Shown in pieces: positions 35,153 to 42,958 of a DNA stretch of 64,000 nt. The DNA lies in contig CAJUAC010000003.1 in assembly GCA_910583885.1 (NCBI GenBank), positions 1 through 64,000 on the forward strand, in the 5' to 3' direction. The first letter of the stretch is position 1. The number at the start of each line of letters is the position of its first letter. The position numbers and the translations under genes were made by a program. The stretch comes from an uncultured Oscillospiraceae bacterium. GTDB taxonomy: Bacteria; Bacillota; Clostridia; Oscillospirales; Oscillospiraceae. The notes under the pieces are model-generated. The model was not told the DNA's origin. It was given only the letters and a program-made list of their open reading frames with translations, and searched no databases.

Positions 35153-36213
35153 ACCTCCTCCTCCACTGCCCGCAGGATATCTATGGTCTCCCGGATCCCG
35201 CTCTCAATCGTATACTGTGCCCGCCAGCCCAGGCCCCGGAGCTTCCCAGCATCCATCACCGCCCTGCTGGCGGTGGAATATCCCCGCCGCTCCGTCTCGC
35301 CGGGCAGGTCAAACACCACCCGGGTCCCGGCACAGCCCGCCGCGGCAGCGGCCAGGTCCTTCAACGCGATATCCGACCCCGGGTCGGCCAGGTTGTAGGC
35401 CTCACCCGCCGCCCCGGCCAGGAGCACCCACAGGATCCCCGACACGGCGTCCAGGGCGTGGGCGTAGGAATAGAACTGGTTCCCCTCACTTTTCAGCACA
35501 ATATCCTCCCGCCGGACGCCCTTTTTGATAAACTGTGCAACCGCCTTGGAGTCCGTCATGCGCATAGTGGGGCCATAGCACCGGGGCAGGCGGAGGATGA
35601 CCGCGTCCACCCCTTTCTCTGCCCGGTAGGCCTGGCAGAGGGACTCGCTGACCCGCTTGGCCTCCGGATAGCCCGCCCGGAGGGTATTGCAGTCCAGGTA
35701 GCCGCAGTAGGCCTCCTGGAACGCCTCCACATCCCCGCGGTTTTCCCCGTATATTTCCACGCTGGACAGCAGCAAAAGGCGGCTCCCGGGGGATCCTGCC
35801 GCCTGCTCCAAAAGGTTTTGTGTCCCCAGCACATTGGCAAGGACTGTGTTCACCGGCTCGGTGGCATAGGCCACCGGATGGGTGGTGCTGGCGGCATGTA
35901 TCCAATAATCCGCTTTCATCCCGCCCAGCGGCCGGGTGACATCCTGCTCCAAAAAGCCGAAGGCGGGATGGCCCCACCAGGGGGAGAACCGGGATTCCGC
36001 CGCCTGCCGGTCCCGCCCTGCCGCCAATACCCTGCACCAGCGCTCCGGCGGGAGGGTCCCGTTGCGCTTCATCACAGCGTCAACCAGCAGGCTGCCCAAC
36101 ATGCCGGAGCCGCCGGAAAGGTACAGCGCCTTCCCCTCCAGCCGGCCCCAGTGCGGGAAGGTATCCAGCTTCCCCAGCATATCCAGATACTGCCGGTTCC
36201 CTAATATCCCCAT
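35149..36213 (-). CDS. NAD-dependent epimerase/dehydratase (extended SDR)
   Basis: 354 residues. LYLSGGSGMLGSLLVDA at about 30-46 binds NAD; HAASTTHPVAYA, LLLSSVEIYGEN and YPEAKRVSE (Tyr/Lys) form the active site; NQFYSYAHALDAVSGI follows. It changes a nucleotide sugar, but which is unclear. The IspD-like cytidylyltransferase directly upstream (9-nt gap) suggests a CDP-linked substrate (inference). Unlike RmlB it lacks the TDEVYG motif, so 4,6-dehydration of dTDP-glucose is not its role. Confidence 0.8.
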   Translation of the reverse strand: MGILGNRQYLDMLGKLDTFPHWGRLEGKALYLSGGSGMLGSLLVDAVMKRNGTLPPERWCRVLAAGRDRQAAESRFSPWWGHPAFGFLEQDVTRPLGGMKADYWIHAASTTHPVAYATEPVNTVLANVLGTQNLLEQAAGSPGSRLLLLSSVEIYGENRGDVEAFQEAYCGYLDCNTLRAGYPEAKRVSESLCQAYRAEKGVDAVILRLPRCYGPTMRMTDSKAVAQFIKKGVRREDIVLKSEGNQFYSYAHALDAVSGILWVLLAGAAGEAYNLADPGSDIALKDLAAAAAGCAGTRVVFDLPGETERRGYSTASRAVMDAGKLRGLGWRAQYTIESGIRETIDILRAVEEEV

Positions 36214-36222
36214 ATGGCCCTC

Positions 36223-36939
36223 CTACTTCAGCCAGCCGTCCTTCTCCATCTTCATATAGGTTTTGAACAGCTCAAAATCATCCTTGGATGTCAGCTTGAT
36301 GTTCTTCTCAGACCCAGCGGCAAAATACAGCCTCTCCCCCAGGTCGGTCATCAGGGTGTTGGCATAGGTGGAGGCCTGGATCCCGATCCCCTCGGAAAAC
36401 GCCTTTTCATAAGCCCACAGCAGCTTGCCATACCGGTACGCCTGGGGGGTGGACACCCGGCGGAGGGTATCCCGCGGGATATACTGGGTCGTGGACACGC
36501 CGTCCCCTGAGACAAAAATCTGTTCATTGTAGGGCAGGGATGTCACCGCGTTCCCATATTTCCGGCACGTTACCAGCACATCGGTCAGCACAAAGTCCTC
36601 CACCATAGGGCGGATGCTGTCGTGGATGACCACGATATCCTCCGGCCCGCAGGCCTCCCGGAGAGCGAAAACCCCGTTGCGGATGGACTCCTGGGCCGTC
36701 TCCCCGCTTGCGGCTATCCAGCGGAGCTTGGTAATATTGAACTGCTTGGCGTAGGCCAGCAGCATCTCGCTCCAGCCCTCCAGGCAAACCACCAGGATGG
36801 CGTCAATCTCCACATGGCGCTGGAAGCCCTCCAAGGTGTAGATAATGACCGGCTTGTCATACACATTGAGGAACTGCTTGGGGATCTCCTGGCCCATCCG
36901 GTGGCCCCTGCCCCCGGCAATCAACAAGGCGACATTCAT
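36223..36939 (-). CDS. IspD/TarI-type cytidylyltransferase
   Basis: 238 residues: LLIAGGRGHRMGQEIPKQFL (nucleotide loop), KPVIIYTLEGFQ, DIVVIHDSIRPMV and TPQAYRYGKL. The family contains IspD (methylerythritol phosphate) and TarI/Bcs1 (ribitol-5-phosphate). The altered motif GGRGHRMG and its position beside an NAD-dependent epimerase and a polymer-modifying set favour a CDP-polyol or CDP-sugar for the glycan rather than isoprenoids. The cell should have a separate ispD elsewhere; that is a testable expectation. Confidence 0.75.
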   Translation of the reverse strand: MNVALLIAGGRGHRMGQEIPKQFLNVYDKPVIIYTLEGFQRHVEIDAILVVCLEGWSEMLLAYAKQFNITKLRWIAASGETAQESIRNGVFALREACGPEDIVVIHDSIRPMVEDFVLTDVLVTCRKYGNAVTSLPYNEQIFVSGDGVSTTQYIPRDTLRRVSTPQAYRYGKLLWAYEKAFSEGIGIQASTYANTLMTDLGERLYFAAGSEKNIKLTSKDDFELFKTYMKMEKDGWLK

Positions 36940-36951
36940 CTATGCTCCCCC

Positions 36952-37461
36952 TTACAGCCCAAAGGCCTCCTCCAGACGGTCCACAATCGCCTCCGGCGTC
37001 TCCTGGCCGTCATTTTCAATCAGTATATCCGGGTGCTCGGGCTCCTCGCAGAGCAGGTCCACCCCTACCACGTTCTTTGCCCCGGAGCTGTACAGCCCCT
37101 TCTGGTCCCGGCTGCGCAGGGTCTCCCGGGCAGCCTTGATATAGATCTCCTGGTACTGTTCAATGTGCTCCCGGGCCCAGGCGCGGGCGTCCTGATACAT
37201 GGATATGCTGCAAAGCACGACGTCAATCCCCTGGTCCGCCAGCATTTTGCACATCTCAAAGTTATAAAACGAGCCCCGCTTCCGCTCCTCGGTGCTGTAG
37301 CCGCTCTTCTTATTGATGGACAGCCGCCGCAGCTGGTCGCCATCCAGCAGCACTACATCATTCCTTTCCGCCTTCAGACGCCGGTAAAACAGCCCGCCAA
37401 TCGTTGTCTTGCCCGCCCCTGCCAGGCCGGTAAAGAAATAGACCGTCCCCTTCTTACTCAT
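36952..37461 (-). CDS. cysC: Adenylylsulfate (APS) kinase family protein
   Basis: 169 residues from the ATG at 37461 (GGGAGGGG upstream). P-loop GLAGAGKTT at 12-20, DGDQLRR, the ERKRGSFYNFEMCKMLADQG helix, and RDQKGLYSSGA, the RDxKGLY signature of APS kinases. It should make PAPS from APS and ATP. No ATP sulfurylase is in the window, so APS must come from elsewhere. The following gene looks like a sulfotransferase and a pAp-type phosphatase lies further down. A related kinase acting on another small molecule is an alternative. Confidence 0.8.
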   Translation of the reverse strand: MSKKGTVYFFTGLAGAGKTTIGGLFYRRLKAERNDVVLLDGDQLRRLSINKKSGYSTEERKRGSFYNFEMCKMLADQGIDVVLCSISMYQDARAWAREHIEQYQEIYIKAARETLRSRDQKGLYSSGAKNVVGVDLLCEEPEHPDILIENDGQETPEAIVDRLEEAFGL

Positions 37462-37475
37462 ACGCAATCCCCTCC

Positions 37476-39521
37476 CTAGTGGTACAGCGGCTGCTCCAGC
37501 AGCGCGGGATCCGGCTGGAGCATGGGCATCATGTGCAGGGGCTGTCCGCGCCTGTTGATGAATTGCAGGCCCTGGAGCAGGACCTCCGTATTCCTGATCC
37601 GGTTCTTGGCGGTGGTCTGCATATGCGCGTCTACCATCTGCCGTTTCAGCGCTTCCACCTCCTCGGGGGCTGCGGACTCATTCACAATCTCCATTTTCAG
37701 CACACCGAACAGCATCTCCCAGCTCCACCGCATATAGCCATCCACGGTGTCAAAGCCCCCGATGAGCGCCTTGGCCCGCTCCAGGTCCATGGGCTTGCCG
37801 TCGTAGTAGTGGAACTCATAGCCATAGAACTGGTAGGCATCCCGGAGGAAGTACTCCAAAAAGCACCGCTCGTTGTCGTTGGCAAACTCGTCATAGGTGC
37901 GGTAGACCGTGACCGGGTCAAACCCGGCAGCATTGCCCGGCATGAACGCCAGCCCATCCTGGTGCTCCCCGTATTCGGAGCAGTAGGTCATACTCTCCGT
38001 GTAGGGCAGGTCCAGGAAAGCCGCCAGGGCGGTAAAGGTGGCCTTGGGATTCAGCTTGCCGTCCTCGAACCGTACCATCACGCTGTCCTTATACAGCCGC
38101 TCCTCCGGATCCACCATAAAGGTGCGGTTGAGGATGCGCTCAAACAGGAGGTCGCTCATCACGGTCGGGTTCTCCCGCTCGCCCTTGATATACTTCTCAA
38201 TCTCAACACTTGTCATGTAATAGACAAACCGCACCGTTGCGGCGTAGCTGGTGGTAAAGCGGCGCAGGGGGGCAAAGGTCTTGACATAGGGGAACCCCTT
38301 CACCATCGGCGACTGGAGTATATCATCATACCCGCTCCCGGACAGGACCGTCCGCCCGGTGCCCTCCTCCCGCTCCAGCGTGCAGATGATGTTGCCGAAG
38401 TGGGGCTGGAAGAACAGGGCGGGGGCGATACGCGAAGCCCCATCCAGCCCGGCCGCCGCCCGGCCGTCCCTGAGATACAGGAACACCAGCAGATCCTTGT
38501 CCGTAGGGTTCTTGATGCGGTAGAGCTCCTCCACCAGCTGGGGCGGGGAGTCCGTATCCTGGAACAGGCGCAGCGCATGGCCCAGGCTTTCCGCCGTGCC
38601 CAACGCCCTGCGGACAATGTCAACATTCTCCTGCATGTTTTCCATCATGACCGAGGGCAGCGTCAGCAGGTTGGGGTGGTAATCCAGCACCTCATTAAAA
38701 AAGTCGCCGCCATTATGGCCGGAGAGCTGGACGTGCCAAATCAGGCGGCTAACCTCCCGGATGGCGGGAGGCTTGAGGGGACAGGTGCTGTAATCCAGAT
38801 GGAACCTCTTCTTGAAGTCGATGGGATACAGCTCCCCCTCCTCCTCAAAGAGGAAGACCACCTTCTTTTCCTCCAGCAGCGGTTTCAGGTTCAGGCAGGG
38901 CAGCCAGGCGCAGAACTGGGCGAAGCTGGAATAGTGGAGGTAAATATGGTTCTCCCGGCCCACGTCCTCACTGCGGCGCACATTATCCCGGAGGTACTCC
39001 AGCTCATACTGGGAAAAGATATCCTGCGCCAGGACTGGCTTTTCCAGATCCTTGAAAAAGTGGTGCCGGATGACCGGCTCACTTGGGTCAATATAGTCAC
39101 CAAACCGCTCCTCCCGGGGGTAATAGGGGGTATAGCTGCTGTCGTCAAAGGGGTAGAAGCGGATTGGAAGGTTTTCAAATTTCAAAAAGTCTTTGCGGAA
39201 AATATAGGGGTATTTCTCCAGCAGGGCGCAGTTTTTCCGATAACGCCCCTGCAATTGCTTCAGGTTCGGGGCATAGAATGCCTCGTTCATGATCTGCAAG
39301 ATGTCTTCTTTACAAAAGCCGCTGTTATACAGCCTGCAAAAAACGGTATACGATACTTTATAGTCGTCCCCGCCGCCAAACCGCAGAAGATACAGGGCGG
39401 CCTCCAGCTCCCCGCCAGGGTCCGAGCCGTCGCTTCCGTGCAGGGCGAGGTAATAGGCCTGTCCGGCCTGTTCTGTCTCGCCCAGCTGGGCAAGCCGCCG
39501 CGCGATGTCCAATGCTCTCAT
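37476..39521 (-). CDS. Large sulfotransferase-like protein, first gene after flagellin
   Basis: 681 residues from the ATG at 39521 (AAAGGAG upstream). N-terminal ~100 residues form helical repeats (TPR-like). A divergent sulfotransferase fold starts at about 260: IWHVQLSGHNGGDFFNEVL (267-279 in the place of the PAPS 5'-phosphate loop), DYHPNLLTLPS, and later VRFEDGKLNPKATFTALAAFLDLPY, the usual 3' part with the conserved Arg-x-Glu-Asp. The PAPS loop lacks the common Arg-Ser-Gly-Thr, so activity is a prediction. It lies 95 bp behind flagellin and 14 bp before the APS kinase; a flagellin or glycan sulfotransferase is the best guess. Confidence 0.65.
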   Translation of the reverse strand: MRALDIARRLAQLGETEQAGQAYYLALHGSDGSDPGGELEAALYLLRFGGGDDYKVSYTVFCRLYNSGFCKEDILQIMNEAFYAPNLKQLQGRYRKNCALLEKYPYIFRKDFLKFENLPIRFYPFDDSSYTPYYPREERFGDYIDPSEPVIRHHFFKDLEKPVLAQDIFSQYELEYLRDNVRRSEDVGRENHIYLHYSSFAQFCAWLPCLNLKPLLEEKKVVFLFEEEGELYPIDFKKRFHLDYSTCPLKPPAIREVSRLIWHVQLSGHNGGDFFNEVLDYHPNLLTLPSVMMENMQENVDIVRRALGTAESLGHALRLFQDTDSPPQLVEELYRIKNPTDKDLLVFLYLRDGRAAAGLDGASRIAPALFFQPHFGNIICTLEREEGTGRTVLSGSGYDDILQSPMVKGFPYVKTFAPLRRFTTSYAATVRFVYYMTSVEIEKYIKGERENPTVMSDLLFERILNRTFMVDPEERLYKDSVMVRFEDGKLNPKATFTALAAFLDLPYTESMTYCSEYGEHQDGLAFMPGNAAGFDPVTVYRTYDEFANDNERCFLEYFLRDAYQFYGYEFHYYDGKPMDLERAKALIGGFDTVDGYMRWSWEMLFGVLKMEIVNESAAPEEVEALKRQMVDAHMQTTAKNRIRNTEVLLQGLQFINRRGQPLHMMPMLQPDPALLEQPLYH

Positions 39522-39541
39522 CAGAAAATCTCCTTTTTTCT

Positions 39542-39576
39542 CAAAAAGCGGGGACGGGCAAAAGCCCGCCCCCACC
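39542..39576 (-). terminator. Hairpin downstream of flagellin
   Basis: On the minus strand a G/C-rich stem (about 10 bp, 39549-39559 with 39564-39574, loop TTTT) is followed by GCTTTTTGAG. It should end most flagellin transcripts; partial read-through would feed the glycosylation island, whose first gene starts 20 bp further on. Confidence 0.7.
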
Positions 39577-39616
39577 TGAGTATTTCTGCGAATTGTCCTT
39601 GGGACAAGGAATAGGA

Positions 39617-41152
39617 TTAGCCCAGCAGCTGGAGCACGCCCTGGGGAACCTGGTTGGCCTGAGCCAACATGGCCTGGGCGGACTGGACCAGGATGTTGTT
39701 CTTGACGTAGCTCATCATTTCCTCGGCCACGTCGGTGTCGCGGATGGTGGACTCGGCGTCCTGGATGTTCTCGGTCATCACGGACAGGTTGTTGGCGGTG
39801 TGGTCCAGACGGTTCTGGACAGCGCCCAGGTCACCACGGACGGAGGAAACGCTGTTGATAGCAGCCTTGATGGAAGCGACAGCGGCCTGTGCGCCGGACT
39901 GGGTGCTGATATCCACGGACTGGATGCCCAGGGCCTGGACGTGCATGTCGCCGATCTTCACCTGCATCTGGTTGAAGCTGTCAGCGGTGTCGCCGATCTG
40001 GAGGGTCAGGCCGCCCTTGCCGTCGTTGCCGTTGCTCTTGATGAAGTCAATGCTGGTATTGGTATTCGCATTCACCTCGCACTTGATGCCGTAGGAGTTC
40101 AGCTGCTCAGCAATCTGGGCGACAGAAGCCGCACTACCAATGCCGTCGTCGGTGTAAATGGCCTTATAGCCCTCCTGCACCTGGTCGCCGCGCTTGACGA
40201 TCTGGAACTTCTTCCCGTCGATCTCAAACATGTTGTTCTTGGTCGCATCGGTGACACCAGCGAACGCAACGCTGAACTTGGTGTCCGTACCCGCAGTAGC
40301 GGCCGCCGCCGTGGCAGCGTTGGCAGCTGCCGTAATCACATCGCCCTTGGCGTTGTACTGCTTGACATCCAGGATCTCGGTCTGATCTTTCTCCTTGTTG
40401 GGGTTGGAGATATTGATGGCAGCACCGTTGACAGAGATATTATAGCCCTGGCCGAAGACGTTCTTCAGGGAGTTGGCGATATTCTCAGCCGTCTTGGCGG
40501 TGGTGGAGCCATAGGTGAAGTTGATGGTGGTGTTGCGGGAAACACCGTCCTTATCCAGGAAGGTCAGCTCCATCTTGCCGTTCTCGCCGCCCTTGCCGCC
40601 GGTCTCAGCGGTCTGGCCGGATTTGATGGTGAGGGTCTGCTTGAAGCTTTGGCCGGCAGTCTCCGTCACAGCAGTCATTGCATTGTTATTGAAAGCGGTC
40701 TTCACGGTGGTGACGCCGGAGGGGGCCTGCTGGGTGCCGTCCAGGAGCTTGATGCCGTTGAAGTTGGCGGAATCAGCGATACGGTTGATTTCGTCCTTCA
40801 GGGCGGTGACTTCCTTCTGGAGGTTCTCACGGTCAACCTCGTTCTGGTAGGTGCCGTTGGCGGACTGGGTGGCCAGGTAGTCCATGCGGTTGAGCATGTC
40901 CTGGATTTCCTGCATGGCGCCCTCAGCGGTCTTCACCAGAGAGATGCCGTCCTTGACGTTCTTCTGGGCGGCGTTCAGGCCGGTGATCTGAGCGCGCATC
41001 TTCTCGGAAATGGCCAGACCGGCGGCGTCATCGCCAGCGCGGTTGATCTTGTAGCCGGAAGACAGCTTCTCCAGGTTGCCGGACAGGGCCTTGTTGTTGT
41101 TGTTGTAGTTGCGGTAGGCGTTCATCGCCATGATGTTGTGTTGGATCCTCAT
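39617..41152 (-). CDS. hag: Flagellin
   Basis: 511 residues from the ATG at 41152. Conserved D0/D1 N-terminus MRIQHNIMAMNAYRNY, KLSSGYKINRAGDDAAGLAISEKMR and RAQITGL; conserved C-terminus with DVAEEMMSYVKNNIL, AQAMLAQANQVPQGVLQLLG. The middle 200-400 region is variable, rich in Ala/Thr/Asn/Gly, and contains many Ser/Thr that could carry O-glycans. Longer than minimal clostridial flagellins (about 270-400), with a D2-like insert. RBS AAAGGAAT. It follows csrA by 183 bp. No chaperone fliS or fliW is in the window. Secreted by the flagellar type III system and polymerised as filament. Confidence 0.95.
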   Translation of the reverse strand: MRIQHNIMAMNAYRNYNNNNKALSGNLEKLSSGYKINRAGDDAAGLAISEKMRAQITGLNAAQKNVKDGISLVKTAEGAMQEIQDMLNRMDYLATQSANGTYQNEVDRENLQKEVTALKDEINRIADSANFNGIKLLDGTQQAPSGVTTVKTAFNNNAMTAVTETAGQSFKQTLTIKSGQTAETGGKGGENGKMELTFLDKDGVSRNTTINFTYGSTTAKTAENIANSLKNVFGQGYNISVNGAAINISNPNKEKDQTEILDVKQYNAKGDVITAAANAATAAAATAGTDTKFSVAFAGVTDATKNNMFEIDGKKFQIVKRGDQVQEGYKAIYTDDGIGSAASVAQIAEQLNSYGIKCEVNANTNTSIDFIKSNGNDGKGGLTLQIGDTADSFNQMQVKIGDMHVQALGIQSVDISTQSGAQAAVASIKAAINSVSSVRGDLGAVQNRLDHTANNLSVMTENIQDAESTIRDTDVAEEMMSYVKNNILVQSAQAMLAQANQVPQGVLQLLG

Positions 41153-41335
41153 GATTTTGATTCCTTTCAATAATAAATTTGGGGAAATGCGGTTCCGTCG
41201 TGCCTTCGCTTAATTCCCTGCTCCAGCACTGGGTTTATACGCTGTCCCCCGGTATCCGGCCGGACTGCCGGGAAGCCAGCGAGGGGGATTTTATCTATTT
41301 CAACCGATCCGCGTAACCGGATGAAACCTTGGGGA
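41153..41335 (-). promoter_or_regulatory. Flagellin leader with several GGA motifs
   Basis: Between csrA and flagellin. The coding strand has GGA at about 41222-41224, 41215-41217, 41194-41196 and at the ribosome binding site (41162-41164, AAAGGAATC). In Bacillus, CsrA represses hag by binding GGA sites overlapping the RBS (established). With csrA adjacent, the same control is likely here. I found no good sigma-28 promoter in this stretch, so flagellin may depend on transcription from upstream. Confidence 0.5.
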
Positions 41336-41524
41336 TTAATCGTCGTACACACAGGCGGGGCGTTCACCGCCGCCGCGCTCCAGCACATCGCCCCGGAGGA
41401 TGGTCAGCTCCTTGGGGGCGGTGATATTCAGATGGATGCGGTTGCCCGCCAAATGGTCGAACTGGATGACGACATCCTCACCTATCGTGAAGTAGTCGCC
41501 CTTTCGCATCGTAATGCAGAGCAT
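41336..41524 (-). CDS. csrA: Carbon storage regulator / flagellin translational repressor CsrA
   Basis: 62 residues, normal length. MLCITMRKGDYFTIGEDVVIQ and HLNITAPKELTILRGDVLER give the five-strand CsrA pattern; the start is slightly divergent from the usual MLVLTRK. RBS GGGAG 7 nt upstream. CsrA dimers bind GGA-containing RNA and in Gram-positives are counteracted by FliW; no fliW is in the window. It is co-oriented with flagellin (downstream) and the TnpB-like gene (upstream), which supports a shared flagellar role for all three. Confidence 0.9.
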   Translation of the reverse strand: MLCITMRKGDYFTIGEDVVIQFDHLAGNRIHLNITAPKELTILRGDVLERGGGERPACVYDD

Positions 41525-41537
41525 AATGGTCTCCCTC

Positions 41538-41563
41538 GACGATTTTTATCGTCATAATATTTT
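41538..41563 (-). promoter_or_regulatory. Leader segment of csrA: sigma-28-like -10 and small hairpin overlapping the predicted guide
   Basis: The minus strand has GACGATAA at 41553-41546, 7 of 8 bases of the sigma-28 -10 element GCCGATAA, but no TAAA at the proper -35 distance. 41538-41553 is a perfect palindrome (GACGAT-AAAA-ATCGTC). The segment directly follows the predicted end of the guide-RNA scaffold, so its first 16 bases would be the guide. Confidence 0.5.
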
Positions 41564-41790
41564 GGACTCCCCGCAGGGCTTCGGACATGCGCACATGCCC
41601 TCACGTTTCCTGCTTTCTGGTCCGGAAAACGCTGAACGAAGCGGGATAGCGGCAGGATCCCGTTTCGCTCAACGCTTCCCTAAGCAGATCACAGGCATCC
41701 ACCGGCGTCCCAACCGGCAGGATCTGCAAAGCGTCAGGCGCTTTTGCCGAAGTATTGCGCAAGGCCCTGGGCCTTGATATTCCTTGCTGC
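41548..41790 (-). ncRNA. Predicted omega-type guide RNA of the nuclease-dead TnpB (approximate bounds)
   Basis: Downstream of, and overlapping, the 3' end of the TnpB-like gene the strand keeps the layout of an IS605 right end/omega RNA: the conserved-looking tail after the stop, a large imperfect hairpin (41630-41647 with 41657-41674, 18-bp stem), a small hairpin (GGGCATG/CATGTCC, 41583-41600), then the terminal CTGCGGGGAGTCC. The next 16 nt, AAAATATTATGACGAT (41563-41548), would be the guide. Scaffold persistence despite a dead nuclease argues for use. The exact 5' and 3' ends are estimates. Confidence 0.65.
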
Positions 41791-42900
41791 GTTGACCTCC
41801 CGCCGGTGGACTGTCCCGCATCCGGCGCAGGTCCAGGTATTCTCCCTGTAGGAGATCCCCTCCCGCACCTCCCCGCACACGGAACACGTCCGGGTTGTGG
41901 GGGCGTAACGGTCCAGCAGGATGAGGGGCTTGCCCTGCCGCTCCAGCTTGTAGCGCAGCAGCTCCCGGAACGCCCGGTACCCGGACTCCGCCGCCCTGCT
42001 CCGCATGGGGTCTTTGGACATCTCCCGCAGCGGGTCGGCCCTCATGCACACGGCATCCCAGCTGTTGGCTATCCGGCTGGATTCCTTGTGGAGGAAGTCT
42101 CGCCGCTGATTGGCGATGTGTTCATGGAGCAGGCGGTATTTCCGCACAGCCTCTTCATAATTTTGGGATCCCGGCTCCATCCGGGCCAGTTTCTCCTGGA
42201 TCCGGGCCAGCTTCTCCTGGGACTGCTTCAGCCAGCAGGGGGGATCTGCCATGGCCCCGGTGTCGTCTACATAGAAATGGCGCATGGAGTATTTCAGCCC
42301 CACTGTGGCCTCCGGCCTGGGCACCACCGGCTCCGGCGGCTTCCCTGGGCATTCATAGAGGATGCAGCAGTAATATTTCCCCGTGCGGGTCTTCTCCACG
42401 GTGATCCGCTTCAGCTTCCACCAGGCTTGCGGCCTGCGGGAAAAGCGGGCCCTGACAATCCCGGCCTTGGTCATGCGGATGCCGCTGCGGGTGATATAGA
42501 TGGTGGGGCCGGAATCAAACAAGTGGTTGCAGGCGGTGAAAGAATCCCGGTCATCCTTTTTCCGTTTGAATTTGGGATGGCGGAAGGCCGCCGGATCCTT
42601 AAAAAACGACCGGAACGCCTGGGCCAGCTTGTTCTGCTCCTGGATGAGCGCCTGGTTGTCAACCTCCCGCAAAAAGGGGGCGGCGTTTTTGTACTTGGCC
42701 GGGGTGGGGATAAAATGCACCCCGGTCTCCTCATAAAACCGCTGCTGGTCAGAGAGCATCTGGTTCCAGATGTAGCGGCAGCAGCCGAAGGTTTTTTCAA
42801 AAAGCGCGGCCTGGTCGGGCGTAGGGTCGAGACGGACCTTGATGGTGGTAAACCGGGCTGCCTGCCCTGCTTTGCGCTGTTTCCCTGGTTTTCCCGGCAT
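41734..42900 (-). CDS. tldR: Nuclease-dead TnpB homologue (TldR-type RNA-guided repressor candidate)
   Basis: 388 residues, full-length TnpB. The body is intact: N-terminal OrfB helix-turn-helix part, KFKRKKDDRDSF, the ANQRRDFLHK helix, and the zinc ribbon CSVCGE...CAGCGT. But all three RuvC acids are gone: VGLKYS has Lys203 where active TnpB has Asp (GLDYAS/GIDLG), VCMRADPL has Arg287 in place of Glu, and HRREVNAARNI has Glu368 in place of Asp. An open frame preserved with such changes implies selection for RNA-guided binding, not cutting. Published TldRs repress flagellin or other promoters in the same way. No TnpA is present. GGGAGGG RBS 9 nt upstream. Neighbours: csrA and flagellin downstream, an invertible promoter and recombinase upstream. 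Confidence 0.85.
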   Translation of the reverse strand: MPGKPGKQRKAGQAARFTTIKVRLDPTPDQAALFEKTFGCCRYIWNQMLSDQQRFYEETGVHFIPTPAKYKNAAPFLREVDNQALIQEQNKLAQAFRSFFKDPAAFRHPKFKRKKDDRDSFTACNHLFDSGPTIYITRSGIRMTKAGIVRARFSRRPQAWWKLKRITVEKTRTGKYYCCILYECPGKPPEPVVPRPEATVGLKYSMRHFYVDDTGAMADPPCWLKQSQEKLARIQEKLARMEPGSQNYEEAVRKYRLLHEHIANQRRDFLHKESSRIANSWDAVCMRADPLREMSKDPMRSRAAESGYRAFRELLRYKLERQGKPLILLDRYAPTTRTCSVCGEVREGISYRENTWTCAGCGTVHRREVNAARNIKAQGLAQYFGKSA

Positions 42901-42958
42901 TGCAGCCCGCCCTCCCTTCTGCTGCTGGCCCCCGCGCCCTATGCGGGGGAATGCTCAC

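Noticed and set aside
41153..41335. Sigma-28 promoter directly before flagellin
   Set aside because: I found no TAAA-N15-GCCGATAA-like pair in this stretch; GACGATTAA at its upstream edge has no -35.
41669..42049. Alternative minus-strand frame overlapping the 3' end of the TnpB-like gene
   Set aside because: Shadow of the main frame; the zinc ribbon and RuvC-III region lie in the 388-residue frame.
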